Source: Gemmatimonadaceae bacterium | Lineage (GTDB): Bacteria > Gemmatimonadota > Gemmatimonadetes > Gemmatimonadales > Gemmatimonadaceae | Direction: 5' to 3' | Length of the DNA: 64,000 bases | Assembly: GCA_020852815.1 (NCBI GenBank) | Contig: JADZAN010000009.1 | Coordinates: 1-64,000, forward strand | Shown here: one piece after another, positions 16,472 through 24,420 of the stretch | How the letters are laid out: the number at the start of each line of letters is the position of its first letter | How positions within the stretch are numbered: the stretch's first letter is position 1 | Translations under genes and position numbers: made by a program | The notes under the pieces: generated by a model | Databases searched by the model: none | Told to the model about the DNA's origin: nothing | Seen by the model: only the letters and a program-made list of their open reading frames with translations

Positions 16472-17908
16472 ATGCGACGCAACTACTTCAGCGAAGTGGT
16501 CACCGCGCCGGCGCGCCTCCTCGACCGCGACGGAACCATGGCCCCCAACGACGCGCTCATGTCGCGCGACGACGCGCTCATGTCGCGCGACGACGCACAG
16601 GCCCTCATCGAACGCATCCGGAAGTTCTCCCGGGCCGAGGCGGTGGAGGTGCAGATCTTTGGCGGCAACACGACCAACGTGCGCTTTGCCGACAACCAGA
16701 TGTCGACCGCCGGCAGCGTGAGCGACTTCCAGGTGGGGGTGCAGAGCTACTTCGGCGCCAAGCACGCCGTGGTCACCACCAACGAGGTGTCCGACGACGC
16801 GCTCAAGGCGGCGGTGGAGAAGAGCGAGAAGCTGGCCCGCCTTGCGCCTGACGACCCCGAATCCATGCCGCAGCTCCCGCCGCAGCAGTACCAGCCGGTG
16901 GAAGCCTACTTCCCCTCGGTGGCCAGCATGTCGGCGGACGAACGGGCGAAGATCGCCCTCACCGCACTCGCCCCGTGCCGCGCGGCCAACGACCTCACCG
17001 CCGCCGGCTACCTGGAGAATCGCGCCTACTTCTCCGCCTTCGGCACCAGCGCCGGCCTCTTTGCCTACCATCGCGCCACCAGCAGCAACTACACGCTCAC
17101 GGTGCGCACCAAGGACGGGACAGGATCGGGTTGGGCCGGCGCCGAGCATAACGATGCGCGACAGGTGGACTACGAAGGGGTGAGCAGGCGCGCCATCGAG
17201 AAGGCGCGCGCCTCGCGCAATCCCGTCGCCATCGAGCCGGGGCGCTACACGGTGATCATGGAGCCGCAGGCGGTGGGCGACCTGTGCCAGCTCATCGCCT
17301 TCTACGCCGACGCGCGCTCCACCGACGAAGGGCGCTCACCCTTCGTGAAGCAGGGGGGCGGGACCAAGCTGGGCGAGAAGATCCTCGACGCGCGCATCAA
17401 CATCTACGCCGACCCCTTCGACCCGATGGTGCGCGCGCAGCCGTACGACGGCGACGGGCTCCCACTCGGCAGGCAGGAGTTCATCAAGGACGGCGTCCTC
17501 AAGACGCTGTACTACTCGCGCTTCTGGGCAAGGAAGAAGGGGGTGCAACCCACGGGCGCGCCGACGTCGTTCATCATGAGCGGCACCAACGCGTCCATCG
17601 ACGACCTCATCGCCTCGACCACGCGCGGGATCCTGGTCACGCGCCTCTGGTACCTGCGCGAGGTGGACCCGCGCACCATCCTCTACACCGGGCTCACGCG
17701 CGACGGGACCTTCCTCATCGAGAACGGGAAGATTGCGCGGGCGGTGAAGAACTTCCGCTTCAACGACTCGCCGCTCTTCATGCTCAACAACGTGGAAGCA
17801 CTGGGGCGCCCCGAGCGGCTGGCGGGGACCGAGGCGGGAGGGGCGGTCGTGGTGCCGGCGGTCAAGGCGCGCGACTTCAACTTCACGTCGCTGTCGGACG
17901 CGGTGTAG
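16472..17908 (+). CDS. PmbA/TldE-like partner of the TldD-like protease
   Basis: A 478-residue TldD/PmbA-family protein without the HExxxH motif and without a signal peptide. Typical segments are TTNVRFADNQMSTAG near the N-terminus, ARSTDEGRSPFVKQGGGTKLGEKI mid-protein (partial quote of the loop), and a C-terminal half with FNDSPLFMLNNVEALG. It probably forms the inactive partner of the preceding TldD-like protease and may be carried through the Tat pore with it. The start is uncertain: ATGs at 16472, 16538, 16559 and 16580 are in frame. The family usually begins near MSRDDAQALIERI, which suggests 16559 or 16580, inside a 21-bp tandem repeat. Confidence 0.85.
   Translation: MRRNYFSEVVTAPARLLDRDGTMAPNDALMSRDDALMSRDDAQALIERIRKFSRAEAVEVQIFGGNTTNVRFADNQMSTAGSVSDFQVGVQSYFGAKHAVVTTNEVSDDALKAAVEKSEKLARLAPDDPESMPQLPPQQYQPVEAYFPSVASMSADERAKIALTALAPCRAANDLTAAGYLENRAYFSAFGTSAGLFAYHRATSSNYTLTVRTKDGTGSGWAGAEHNDARQVDYEGVSRRAIEKARASRNPVAIEPGRYTVIMEPQAVGDLCQLIAFYADARSTDEGRSPFVKQGGGTKLGEKILDARINIYADPFDPMVRAQPYDGDGLPLGRQEFIKDGVLKTLYYSRFWARKKGVQPTGAPTSFIMSGTNASIDDLIASTTRGILVTRLWYLREVDPRTILYTGLTRDGTFLIENGKIARAVKNFRFNDSPLFMLNNVEALGRPERLAGTEAGGAVVVPAVKARDFNFTSLSDAV
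16550..16591 (+). repeat. 21-bp tandem repeat at a gene start
   Basis: Two perfect copies (16550-16570 and 16571-16591) encode DALMSRD twice and start a third. Each copy brings its own ATG, so the duplication also duplicated a plausible start codon of the PmbA-like gene. Confidence 0.9.
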
Positions 17909-17936
17909 GGGCGGACGGGGGACGGGGGAAAGCTCG

Positions 17937-17954
17937 CCCCAGCGAAGGCTGGGG
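17937..17954 (+). terminator. GC-rich hairpin after the TldD/PmbA pair
   Basis: CCCCAGC-GAAG-GCTGGGG forms a perfect 7-bp stem with a GAAG tetraloop 29 bases after the stop at 17908. No U run follows, so it is a plausible but not canonical intrinsic terminator. A related hairpin with longer arms follows the S9 peptidase gene (40838-40871). Confidence 0.5.
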
Positions 17955-18051
17955 GGGGGACGGGAGTGCGAGCGCAAGGGTTGCGGATTGGTGTGCGTGA
18001 TACCAGAGATTCCGTCATGCGACCAATCTCACAGCTCTTGCCGCTGCTGCC

Positions 18052-19266
18052 ATGACGGCGTTCCTCGACTCGCCCGAAGCGGTCTACGGACTGTTGGTCA
18101 TTGGGCTCTTCATCGTCCCGCGCGTGCTCCAGCGCTATCGATTGCCAGCTGCAATCGTCGCGCTGGGGCTGGGCGCACTGGCCGGGATGCAGTTCGGCCT
18201 CTTCCAGCACGACGCCACGGTGCAGCTGTTCTCCACGCTGGGGATCGTGGCGCTCTTCCTCTTTGCGGGGCTCGAAGTCGAGGTGCACGAGCTGCGCAGC
18301 GAGATCCGGGTGCTGGCGCAGCACGTCGTGATCCAGGCGGTGCTGCTCATCCTCGGCGGTTTTGCATGCGCGGCCACGCTGGACCTCGAGCCGAGGGCGG
18401 CGATGCTGTACGCCCTGGCGCTGCTCACCCCATCCACCGGCTTCATCCTCGATTCGCTGCCGAGCTTTGGACTCGACCGCTCGGGGCAGTTCTGGGTCAA
18501 GTCCAAGGCGATTGCCACCGAGATCGTGGCGCTCGGCGTCCTGCTCGTCGTGGTGCAATCGTCGAGCGTGCAACGACTCGGCGTCTCGATCCTCGCGCTC
18601 GGGGCGATGATCGTGGTGCTGCCGGGAGTCTTCCGCGTCTTCGCGCGCGTGATTGCCCCATACGCCCCGGGGACGGAGTTCACCTTCCTCATCCTGGTCG
18701 CGCTCGTCTGCGCCTTCATCACGCGCACGCTTGGCGTGTACTACCTGGTGGGCGCATTCGTGGTGGGGGTGAGCGCCGTGCGCATGCGCCAGGAGCTCCC
18801 GGCACTCAGTTCGGAGAAGCTCCTGGCCGGCGTGCAGCTCTTTGCCTCGTTCTTCATCCCGTTCTACTTCTTCAAGGCTGGCGCATCGTTGCAACGCGAT
18901 TCGTTCACCTGGCAGGCCATTGGGCTGGGGATTGCCTTCACGCTCATGCTCGTCCCGCTCAAGGTGGGCGTGGTGTCGCTGCATCGCCGCCTCTCGCTCG
19001 GCGACGAGTGGGGCCGCGGGGCGCGCGTGGGGTTGGCGCTGGTCCCGACGCTCGTCTTTACCCTGGTGATCGGCAGCATCCTGCGCGAGCGCTTTGCGCT
19101 GTCGAACGCGCTGTACGGTGCGCTGGTGGTCTTCACCATCATCAACACGATGATCCCCGGGTTCATGTTGCACGCCCCGCCCCCGGAGTTCGAGTCGCCC
19201 ACGATTCCCACCGCGCCGCCGCACCCCGCCTTTGTGCCCGGCGGGCACGCGGAGTCCGCCTCGTAG
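18052..19266 (+). CDS. CPA2-type monovalent cation/proton antiporter
   Basis: A 404-residue polytopic inner-membrane protein of the Na+/H+ (Kef/NapA-like) exchanger domain family. About a dozen hydrophobic segments are visible, among them LVIGLFIVPRVL, IVALFLFAGLEVEVHEL (typical second-helix family signature), ALALLTPSTGFIL in the position of the ion-binding helix, and ILVALVCAFITRTLGVYYLVGAFVVG. It lacks the C-terminal RCK/TrkA domain found in KefB/C and ends in a short proline-rich tail, so regulation by NAD or glutathione is unlikely. It probably exchanges Na+ or K+ for H+. It stands alone, 143 bp after the PmbA-like gene. Confidence 0.87.
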   Translation: MTAFLDSPEAVYGLLVIGLFIVPRVLQRYRLPAAIVALGLGALAGMQFGLFQHDATVQLFSTLGIVALFLFAGLEVEVHELRSEIRVLAQHVVIQAVLLILGGFACAATLDLEPRAAMLYALALLTPSTGFILDSLPSFGLDRSGQFWVKSKAIATEIVALGVLLVVVQSSSVQRLGVSILALGAMIVVLPGVFRVFARVIAPYAPGTEFTFLILVALVCAFITRTLGVYYLVGAFVVGVSAVRMRQELPALSSEKLLAGVQLFASFFIPFYFFKAGASLQRDSFTWQAIGLGIAFTLMLVPLKVGVVSLHRRLSLGDEWGRGARVGLALVPTLVFTLVIGSILRERFALSNALYGALVVFTIINTMIPGFMLHAPPPEFESPTIPTAPPHPAFVPGGHAESAS

Positions 19267-19332
19267 GACGACGATCTGTTGGATATGCAAGGGGTTACGC
19301 GCTGGCGGCCCGTGGCATAAGTTGAGGAGGTG

Positions 19333-20850
19333 ATGCGCATCGACGTGGACGCGACGGCCGACCGCTTTCCCCGAGGCTTCCTGTGGGGGGTGGCGACCTC
19401 GGCCTACCAGATCGAAGGGGCGCTCGAGGCCGGCGGACGGGGGCGATCGATCTGGGACACGTTTGCCGAGCGCCCGGGCGCCATCGAGCGCGGCGAGACG
19501 GCGAGCGTGGCCTGCGATCACTACCACCGCCTCGACGAGGATCTCGAGCTGCTGCAACGGCTCGGCGTGGGGAGCTACCGCTTCTCCATTGCCTGGCCGC
19601 GCATCCAGCCCAGCGGGCGCGGTGCAGTGAACCGTGCCGGGCTCGACTTCTACGATCGCCTCGTGGACGGGCTGCTGGCGCGCAACATCCGCCCCTTTCC
19701 CACCCTCTATCACTGGGACCTGCCGCAGGCGCTCGAGGACGCTGGCGGCTGGGCCTCGCGCGCCACCGCCGATCGCTTCTGCGACTACGCCGCCCTGGTC
19801 ACCCGCGCGCTGGGTGATCGCGTACGCGACTGGTCGCTCTTCAACGAACCCTTCATCTTCGCCTCGCGCGGCTACCTGCTGGGGCGCTATGCCCCCGGGC
19901 GGCAGAGCCTGCGCGACTTCCTGCGCGCGGTGCACGTGATCACCATGGCGCACGCCGACGGCTTTCGCGCCGTGAAGGGCGAGCGGCGCGACCTGCGTGT
20001 GGGCTCGGTCTTTGCCTTTGCGCCGTGCGAGGCGGCGACCGACTCGCCTAACGATCGCGAGGCGACGCGATACGCCGAGGCCGTCTTCAATCACCTGTTC
20101 CTGGGGCCGTTGATGACGGGGCGCTATCCGCAGCCGTTCCTCGACAGCATCCCGCGCGCGGCGCTGGACATGCAGCCCGACGACGAGTCGCGCATGCGCG
20201 TCCCGCTGGACTTCGTTGGGGTCAACACCTACTACCGGCTGGTGGTCAGTAGTGGCGGCGACAATCGCCCCGACCTGCCGTACTTCCTGTTCGATGTCCT
20301 TTCTGACGAGCGCACCACGGGGGCACATGCCGACTTCTCCGCGCCAGCAACACGCGTCATTCGCATCGAGAGTGCCTTTGGGCACAGCGAGGGGCGTCGT
20401 ACCGCCATGGGGTGGGAGATCTGGCCGCGCGCCTTGCACGACGTGCTCGTGAACGTGACGAATACCTACGGCCCCATTCCGCTGGAGGTCTGCGAGAGCG
20501 GGTGCGCCTTTGACGAGCAGCCCGCCAGCGACGGCATCGTGCACGACGAGGGGCGCGTGCACTATCACCAGCAGCACGTGCACGCCGTGGCCGACGCCAT
20601 TGCCCACGGCGCCGACGTGCGCAGCTATCACGCGTGGAGCCTGTACGACAACTTCGAGTGGGCCTCCGGCTATCGCCCGCGTTTTGGCCTCGTGCATGTG
20701 GATTTCGCGACGCAGCGCCGCACGCTCAAGCGCTCCGGCGAGTGGTTTCGCGACATCTGCCACGCCGCGCGCGCGAAGCACGAGGCCGGCATGCACCCGA
20801 CGGCCCACGCACCGGGCAACCTGGAACCGTTGCGCGGGTATGGTGCGTGA
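19333..20850 (+). CDS. Family 1 glycoside hydrolase (beta-glucosidase-like)
   Basis: A 505-residue GH1 enzyme without signal peptide, so cytoplasmic. It begins FPRGFLWGVATSAYQIEGA, the family's hallmark, followed by IWDTF. The acid/base Glu is in LFNEPF (E172) and the nucleophile is in VCESGCAFDE (E388). The usual ENG around the nucleophile is ESG here, an uncommon substitution next to an intact Glu. SLYDNFEWASGYRPRFGLVHVD is the family's C-terminal signature (about residues 435-456). It hydrolyses beta-glucosides or related glycosides. The upstream AGGAGGTGA is an almost perfect ribosome-binding site, very close to the ATG at 19333; GTG at 19330 or 19345 are alternatives. It overlaps the HAD gene (TGATG). 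Confidence 0.92.
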   Translation: MRIDVDATADRFPRGFLWGVATSAYQIEGALEAGGRGRSIWDTFAERPGAIERGETASVACDHYHRLDEDLELLQRLGVGSYRFSIAWPRIQPSGRGAVNRAGLDFYDRLVDGLLARNIRPFPTLYHWDLPQALEDAGGWASRATADRFCDYAALVTRALGDRVRDWSLFNEPFIFASRGYLLGRYAPGRQSLRDFLRAVHVITMAHADGFRAVKGERRDLRVGSVFAFAPCEAATDSPNDREATRYAEAVFNHLFLGPLMTGRYPQPFLDSIPRAALDMQPDDESRMRVPLDFVGVNTYYRLVVSSGGDNRPDLPYFLFDVLSDERTTGAHADFSAPATRVIRIESAFGHSEGRRTAMGWEIWPRALHDVLVNVTNTYGPIPLEVCESGCAFDEQPASDGIVHDEGRVHYHQQHVHAVADAIAHGADVRSYHAWSLYDNFEWASGYRPRFGLVHVDFATQRRTLKRSGEWFRDICHAARAKHEAGMHPTAHAPGNLEPLRGYGA

Positions 20851-21632
20851 TGGCCCCCATCCTCCTCTTTTCCGATGTCGATGGGACGCTTCTCGATGGA
20901 CGGGGGTGCTACGCGGTGTCCTACCGCGCGCTCGAGGACTTCGCCAACCGCATCCTCGTCGTGCTGGCATCGAGCCGCACGGTGCTCGAACTCTCGCGCA
21001 ACCAGCGCGACCTCGGGATCACGGGGCCCGTGGTGGCGGAGAACGGTGCCGTGGTGGCATTCCCGTGGGATGATCGATTGCAGGGCGTTGGACCGCGCGA
21101 GGTCATCGACGATCGGGCGTGGTGCGTCATCGCGCTCGGCGTTGCCGCCGATCTCGTGCGAAGCGCCGTGCAGCAGGCCGCCGAGACGCTCGGCGTTCGC
21201 TACGTGGACCAGCGCGACGTGGAAGCCACGCTCGGGCGGCGGCGCTCCATCCTCATGCGCCCCGTTGCCGGCGCGTCGTGGGATTCGCTCGATGCCCTGG
21301 CCGTGCGGCTGCGTGGCGAAGGGTTCGTGGTGTCGTCGGGCGGTTCGTGGCTCGCCGTAACCGGTGGCGTGGAGAAGGGAGATGGAGCGCGCGTGGTGCG
21401 GACCCAACTGGACCGCCTGGGCGTACGTTACGCAGGAGTGGCTGCCGTGGGAGACGCCGAGAACGATGTGTCGCTGCTGCTGGCGGCTGAACGCCGATTC
21501 ACCATGCGGCGCGACGACGGCAGCTGGCACGCCGCGCTGCGCGACCTCCCGAGTTCCGAGCGCGTTCTCACCGCCGGCGTGGCCGGCTGGCGCGACGTGC
21601 TGCACCGATTGACCGCCCTGCAGGAGGCCTGA
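20850..21632 (+). CDS. HAD-IIB phosphatase, mannosyl-3-phosphoglycerate-phosphatase-like
   Basis: A 260-residue haloacid-dehalogenase hydrolase. Motif I is FSDVDGTLLDG (D9 nucleophile, D11 acid/base), motif II VLASSRTVLEL, and motif IV GDAENDVSLL. The segment LGITGPVVAENGAVV between motif II and the cap matches the HAD-IIB subgroup that includes mannosyl-3-phosphoglycerate phosphatase; that substrate is a guess from the subgroup. Start and stop overlap both neighbours by one base (TGATG), so it is made together with the GH1 enzyme and the glycosyltransferase-like protein. This suggests a shared glycoside-phosphate pathway. Confidence 0.8.
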   Translation: MAPILLFSDVDGTLLDGRGCYAVSYRALEDFANRILVVLASSRTVLELSRNQRDLGITGPVVAENGAVVAFPWDDRLQGVGPREVIDDRAWCVIALGVAADLVRSAVQQAAETLGVRYVDQRDVEATLGRRRSILMRPVAGASWDSLDALAVRLRGEGFVVSSGGSWLAVTGGVEKGDGARVVRTQLDRLGVRYAGVAAVGDAENDVSLLLAAERRFTMRRDDGSWHAALRDLPSSERVLTAGVAGWRDVLHRLTALQEA

Positions 21633-22702
21633 TGCTCCCACTCGTCCGGACGCCCCCACGCTGGACGCTCAGCATACTCACCATCCCCAGCCGCGAGGCG
21701 TACCTCACGCGATTGCTTGCATCGTTAGGTGAGGCTGGCCTTCCGCGCGGGACGGTGATCGATGTCGTCTACAACTGGGACACGCGCGAGCGGCCGCACG
21801 ACGTGGTGCGACGCCTGCGCAAGGTGCGGCGCGGGTTGGACGTCAACGTGCACTTCAACACGCAACGCCCATCCATCGGGAGCGGACGCATCCAGCAGCT
21901 CAACCACTGCAAGACGCCGCTCCTGGCCTTCATCGACGACGACCTCACGATACACGGCGACTTGCTGGGCGTGCTGGAGGAGCAGTTGCGCCGTCTCCCG
22001 GTGGGGATCGTTGGCGTGCAATCGCTGGTGGAGGATACGGACCGCCGCTTCAAGCCGCGGCGCGCCACGCCACGCATCGACCTGCACGGTTTCCGCTTCA
22101 TGCCGGTGCAAGGGATGCTCGTCGCGGGCTACCGCCGCCTCTTCCTCGACATCGGCGGCTTCAACCCGCGGCGCGAGTTCTGGGGAGAGTGGACCGAATT
22201 CAACCTGCGCATGTGGCGGAGCGGCTTTCCCACCGGCTATGCGATGAACGGCGCCTACCTGCGCCACTGGGAAAAGGCCCCGGAGTCGCCCACGCGCAAC
22301 ATGCGCGGGCGCGAGGATCACGTGATGTGGGGACTGCTGTGCACGGCACTGGAGTACGACGCCGTCGACGAGCGCGAGGACACGCAGGCTTTCTGGAACC
22401 TCGTGGAGTCGCGCTACCTGGCGTATGCCTTTGGCGAGTCGGCGCCCAAGCGCGACCTGATGCGCTCCGCACTCCGCCTCGCACCGCGACTGAGCGCCGA
22501 GTTTCCCGCAATCGCGACGTTTCGCGATCGCGTGCGCGAGCATCCGTTTCCGTTCATGCCGTTCCACCAGTTCTCCACCGACGACGTGGCACGCGTACTG
22601 GACCACGCGTCGTCGCACATCGCGGAGTATCGGGATGATGTCTGGGACACGCGGCGCACGCGCGCCGCGCGGTGGGTTCGCCAGCGACTCGCGGCCGGGT
22701 AG
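21632..22702 (+). CDS. Glycosyltransferase, GT-A fold, family 2-like
   Basis: A 356-residue soluble protein beginning with a Rossmann-like strand TLSILTIPSREAYLTRLLASL. An Asp cluster FIDDDLTIHGD (about residue 100), in the position of the metal- and sugar-nucleotide-binding DxD, and a GEWTEFNLRMWRSGF segment (about residues 188-202) resemble the acceptor/ED motif region of family 2 transferases. There is no membrane helix. Donor and acceptor are unknown. It overlaps the phosphatase gene upstream, giving a GH1-phosphatase-transferase trio. The GT2 label is from fold motifs only. Confidence 0.68.
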   Translation: MLPLVRTPPRWTLSILTIPSREAYLTRLLASLGEAGLPRGTVIDVVYNWDTRERPHDVVRRLRKVRRGLDVNVHFNTQRPSIGSGRIQQLNHCKTPLLAFIDDDLTIHGDLLGVLEEQLRRLPVGIVGVQSLVEDTDRRFKPRRATPRIDLHGFRFMPVQGMLVAGYRRLFLDIGGFNPRREFWGEWTEFNLRMWRSGFPTGYAMNGAYLRHWEKAPESPTRNMRGREDHVMWGLLCTALEYDAVDEREDTQAFWNLVESRYLAYAFGESAPKRDLMRSALRLAPRLSAEFPAIATFRDRVREHPFPFMPFHQFSTDDVARVLDHASSHIAEYRDDVWDTRRTRAARWVRQRLAAG

Positions 22703-22707
22703 CTTCG

Positions 22708-23550
22708 ATGCCTAGCGTTCGGCAGCGCATCACCTGGTGCATCGCGTCGCTTGTCTTGCTCGTGGCGGGCGCTCGTCAGGCACTCGCGCAAGCCGCGCCT
22801 CGGGCAACCGCACCCACGACGACGGGCTCGGCCGCGCCCCTGCCCCATGTCACGCTGCCCTTCGATTCACTGCGCGCGTCGATAGACCGCGCGCTCATCG
22901 ACAGCAAGCCGGCCGCCTACGCACGCGCGCTGACCCTGCTCGACAGCGCGCTCGCCGTGCGCCCCGACGACGCGGTGCTCCTGCACTATCGTGGCTTCCT
23001 GCTCTACCGCGAGGGGAGCATGCTCGCCGCGAGCAAGCGCGACGCGGCGCGCGCCAAGTCGCGCCTGGAGGAAGCCGAGCGCGCGCTGGCACGATCGGCC
23101 GAATCGCTCCCCTGGCCCGAAACGCTGGCGTTGCAGTCGGCGGTGGTAGGACAGCAGATCGGGCTGGGCGGGGCGATGGCCGCGATGCGCCTGGGGGCGA
23201 AGTCGTCGCGCCTGCTCGACGCGGCGCTTGCAGCTGGTCCCCGGAATCCGCGCGTCTGGATGCTCAAGGGCGTCTCCGACCTCCATCGCCCCCGGCTCTT
23301 CGGGGGGAGCCCAGAGAAGGCGGAGGCGAGCCTCAAGAAGGCGATCGCACTCTTCGCCGCCGACTCCCCCACGCCCCCGGCCCCGTGGTGGGGGCATGCC
23401 GAAGCCTACGGATGGCTGGGCCAGGTCTACCAGAAGCAAGGGCGACTGGAGGAGGCAGAGGAAGCATTCGCCAAGGCACTCACCCTGCAGCCCGGCAACG
23501 CCTGGGTGCTCGAGCTCCTCCTCCCCCAGCTCCGCGACAAGACCCGTTAG
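22708..23550 (+). CDS. Exported tetratricopeptide-repeat protein
   Basis: A 280-residue protein with a Sec-type signal peptide (RQRITWCIASLVLLVAGARQ, then ALAQA). Helical repeats in the mature part include ALTLLDSALAVRPDDAVLLH and YGWLGQVYQKQGRLEEAEEAF, the latter a clear TPR unit near the C-terminus. It is likely a periplasmic or outer-membrane-associated scaffold. The ATG at 22708 is chosen because it directly precedes the signal peptide; an in-frame ATG at 22672 inside the previous gene is unlikely. It begins 5 bp after the glycosyltransferase stop. Its TAG stop lies in a copy of the CGTTAGGC word. Confidence 0.8.
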   Translation: MPSVRQRITWCIASLVLLVAGARQALAQAAPRATAPTTTGSAAPLPHVTLPFDSLRASIDRALIDSKPAAYARALTLLDSALAVRPDDAVLLHYRGFLLYREGSMLAASKRDAARAKSRLEEAERALARSAESLPWPETLALQSAVVGQQIGLGGAMAAMRLGAKSSRLLDAALAAGPRNPRVWMLKGVSDLHRPRLFGGSPEKAEASLKKAIALFAADSPTPPAPWWGHAEAYGWLGQVYQKQGRLEEAEEAFAKALTLQPGNAWVLELLLPQLRDKTR

Positions 23551-23554
23551 GCAC

Positions 23555-23590
23555 CTCGTCCTCTCGTCCTCTCGTCCTCTCGTCCTCTCG
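23555..23590. repeat. 8-bp tandem array between convergent genes
   Basis: The unit CTCGTCCT is repeated four times plus half a unit. It fills almost the whole 44-bp gap between the TPR gene stop and the methyltransferase stop. Confidence 0.9.
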
Positions 23591-23594
23591 TGGC

Positions 23595-24212
23595 TCAGTC
23601 GCGCGCCCGCTCCAGCGCTGCCGCCACCCCCTTGATCGTCGTGGGGAGATAGAGGTGCATTCCCAGCGCCGTCCATCCATTCTGCCTGAAGAGCCGGCGC
23701 CAGAAGGCGGGGGCGCGTGCCTCGGCTCGCGTGAAGTCGCCGGTGGCATCGTCGGCGCTGGAGAAGACCTCGAAGTACGCCGCGCCTGGACAAAGGTCGG
23801 CGAGCGCCCTGAGCCCGGTGGCCAGCTCCTTCGGTGAGATGTAGTTCATCACGCCGCAGCACAGCACGAGATCGAAGTCGTCGGGGAGCCCGACGTTGCC
23901 CACCGTGCCGAAGGTGCCTAACCGGATGTTGCGTTTCTTGCCGTAGCGCGCCACCGCATACTGGCTCGCATCGACGCCGTAGTAGCGCGCCCCGGGGCGG
24001 ATCTTTCGCAGCGGGACCGACCAGTTCCCTTCGCCCGCGCCGACATCGAGGACCTTCCGCACCGGGCGTTCGAAGAGGTACTCCGTGGCTCCCACGATGA
24101 AGCGCAGCTGGCGCTCGATGTCGGTGGGGGACTTCACCCGGTGTTTCGGATGGCGGTACCACTTGTTGAAATACGCCTCGTCGTAGTGCGAAGCGGGGCG
24201 GACGATGGACAT
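23595..24212 (-). CDS. Class I SAM-dependent methyltransferase
   Basis: A 205-residue protein with a Rossmann methyltransferase core. Motif I is VLDVGAGEGNW (about residues 54-64), followed by YYGVDASQYAVARYG for the acidic ribose-binding loop, and DFDLVLCCGVMNYI as motif IV. The N-terminus includes SHYDEAYFNKWYRHPKHRVKS, so the chain is complete from the ATG at 24212. In-frame codons further up, to 24422, read through intergenic sequence. The substrate is unknown. The gene faces galM divergently and converges on the TPR gene. Confidence 0.82.
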   Translation of the reverse strand: MSIVRPASHYDEAYFNKWYRHPKHRVKSPTDIERQLRFIVGATEYLFERPVRKVLDVGAGEGNWSVPLRKIRPGARYYGVDASQYAVARYGKKRNIRLGTFGTVGNVGLPDDFDLVLCCGVMNYISPKELATGLRALADLCPGAAYFEVFSSADDATGDFTRAEARAPAFWRRLFRQNGWTALGMHLYLPTTIKGVAAALERARD

Positions 24213-24420
24213 GGCTCGTGAGCGGGAGAAAGGCGTGCGCCGGGGAAGGCGGGGACGAGGAGGCTCGCCCAACGAACGCTGTGGGCGAGACGATCGGGGG
24301 AAGATGGGGCGCACGGCGCGCGGACGCACCGGGGGCGACATGCCACACGTCGCACTTGTCGCGCGGGGGCGCCTTGCCCAGACTCCGTGCGAGGTACTGC
24401 AACGCCTATTCACCGTACAC

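Noticed and set aside
17683-20970. A 1095-codon open frame on the minus strand across several plus-strand genes
   Set aside because: It is antisense to the PmbA, antiporter and GH1 genes, all of which match known families; its protein is His/Arg/Ala-rich without domains. It is a GC-driven shadow.
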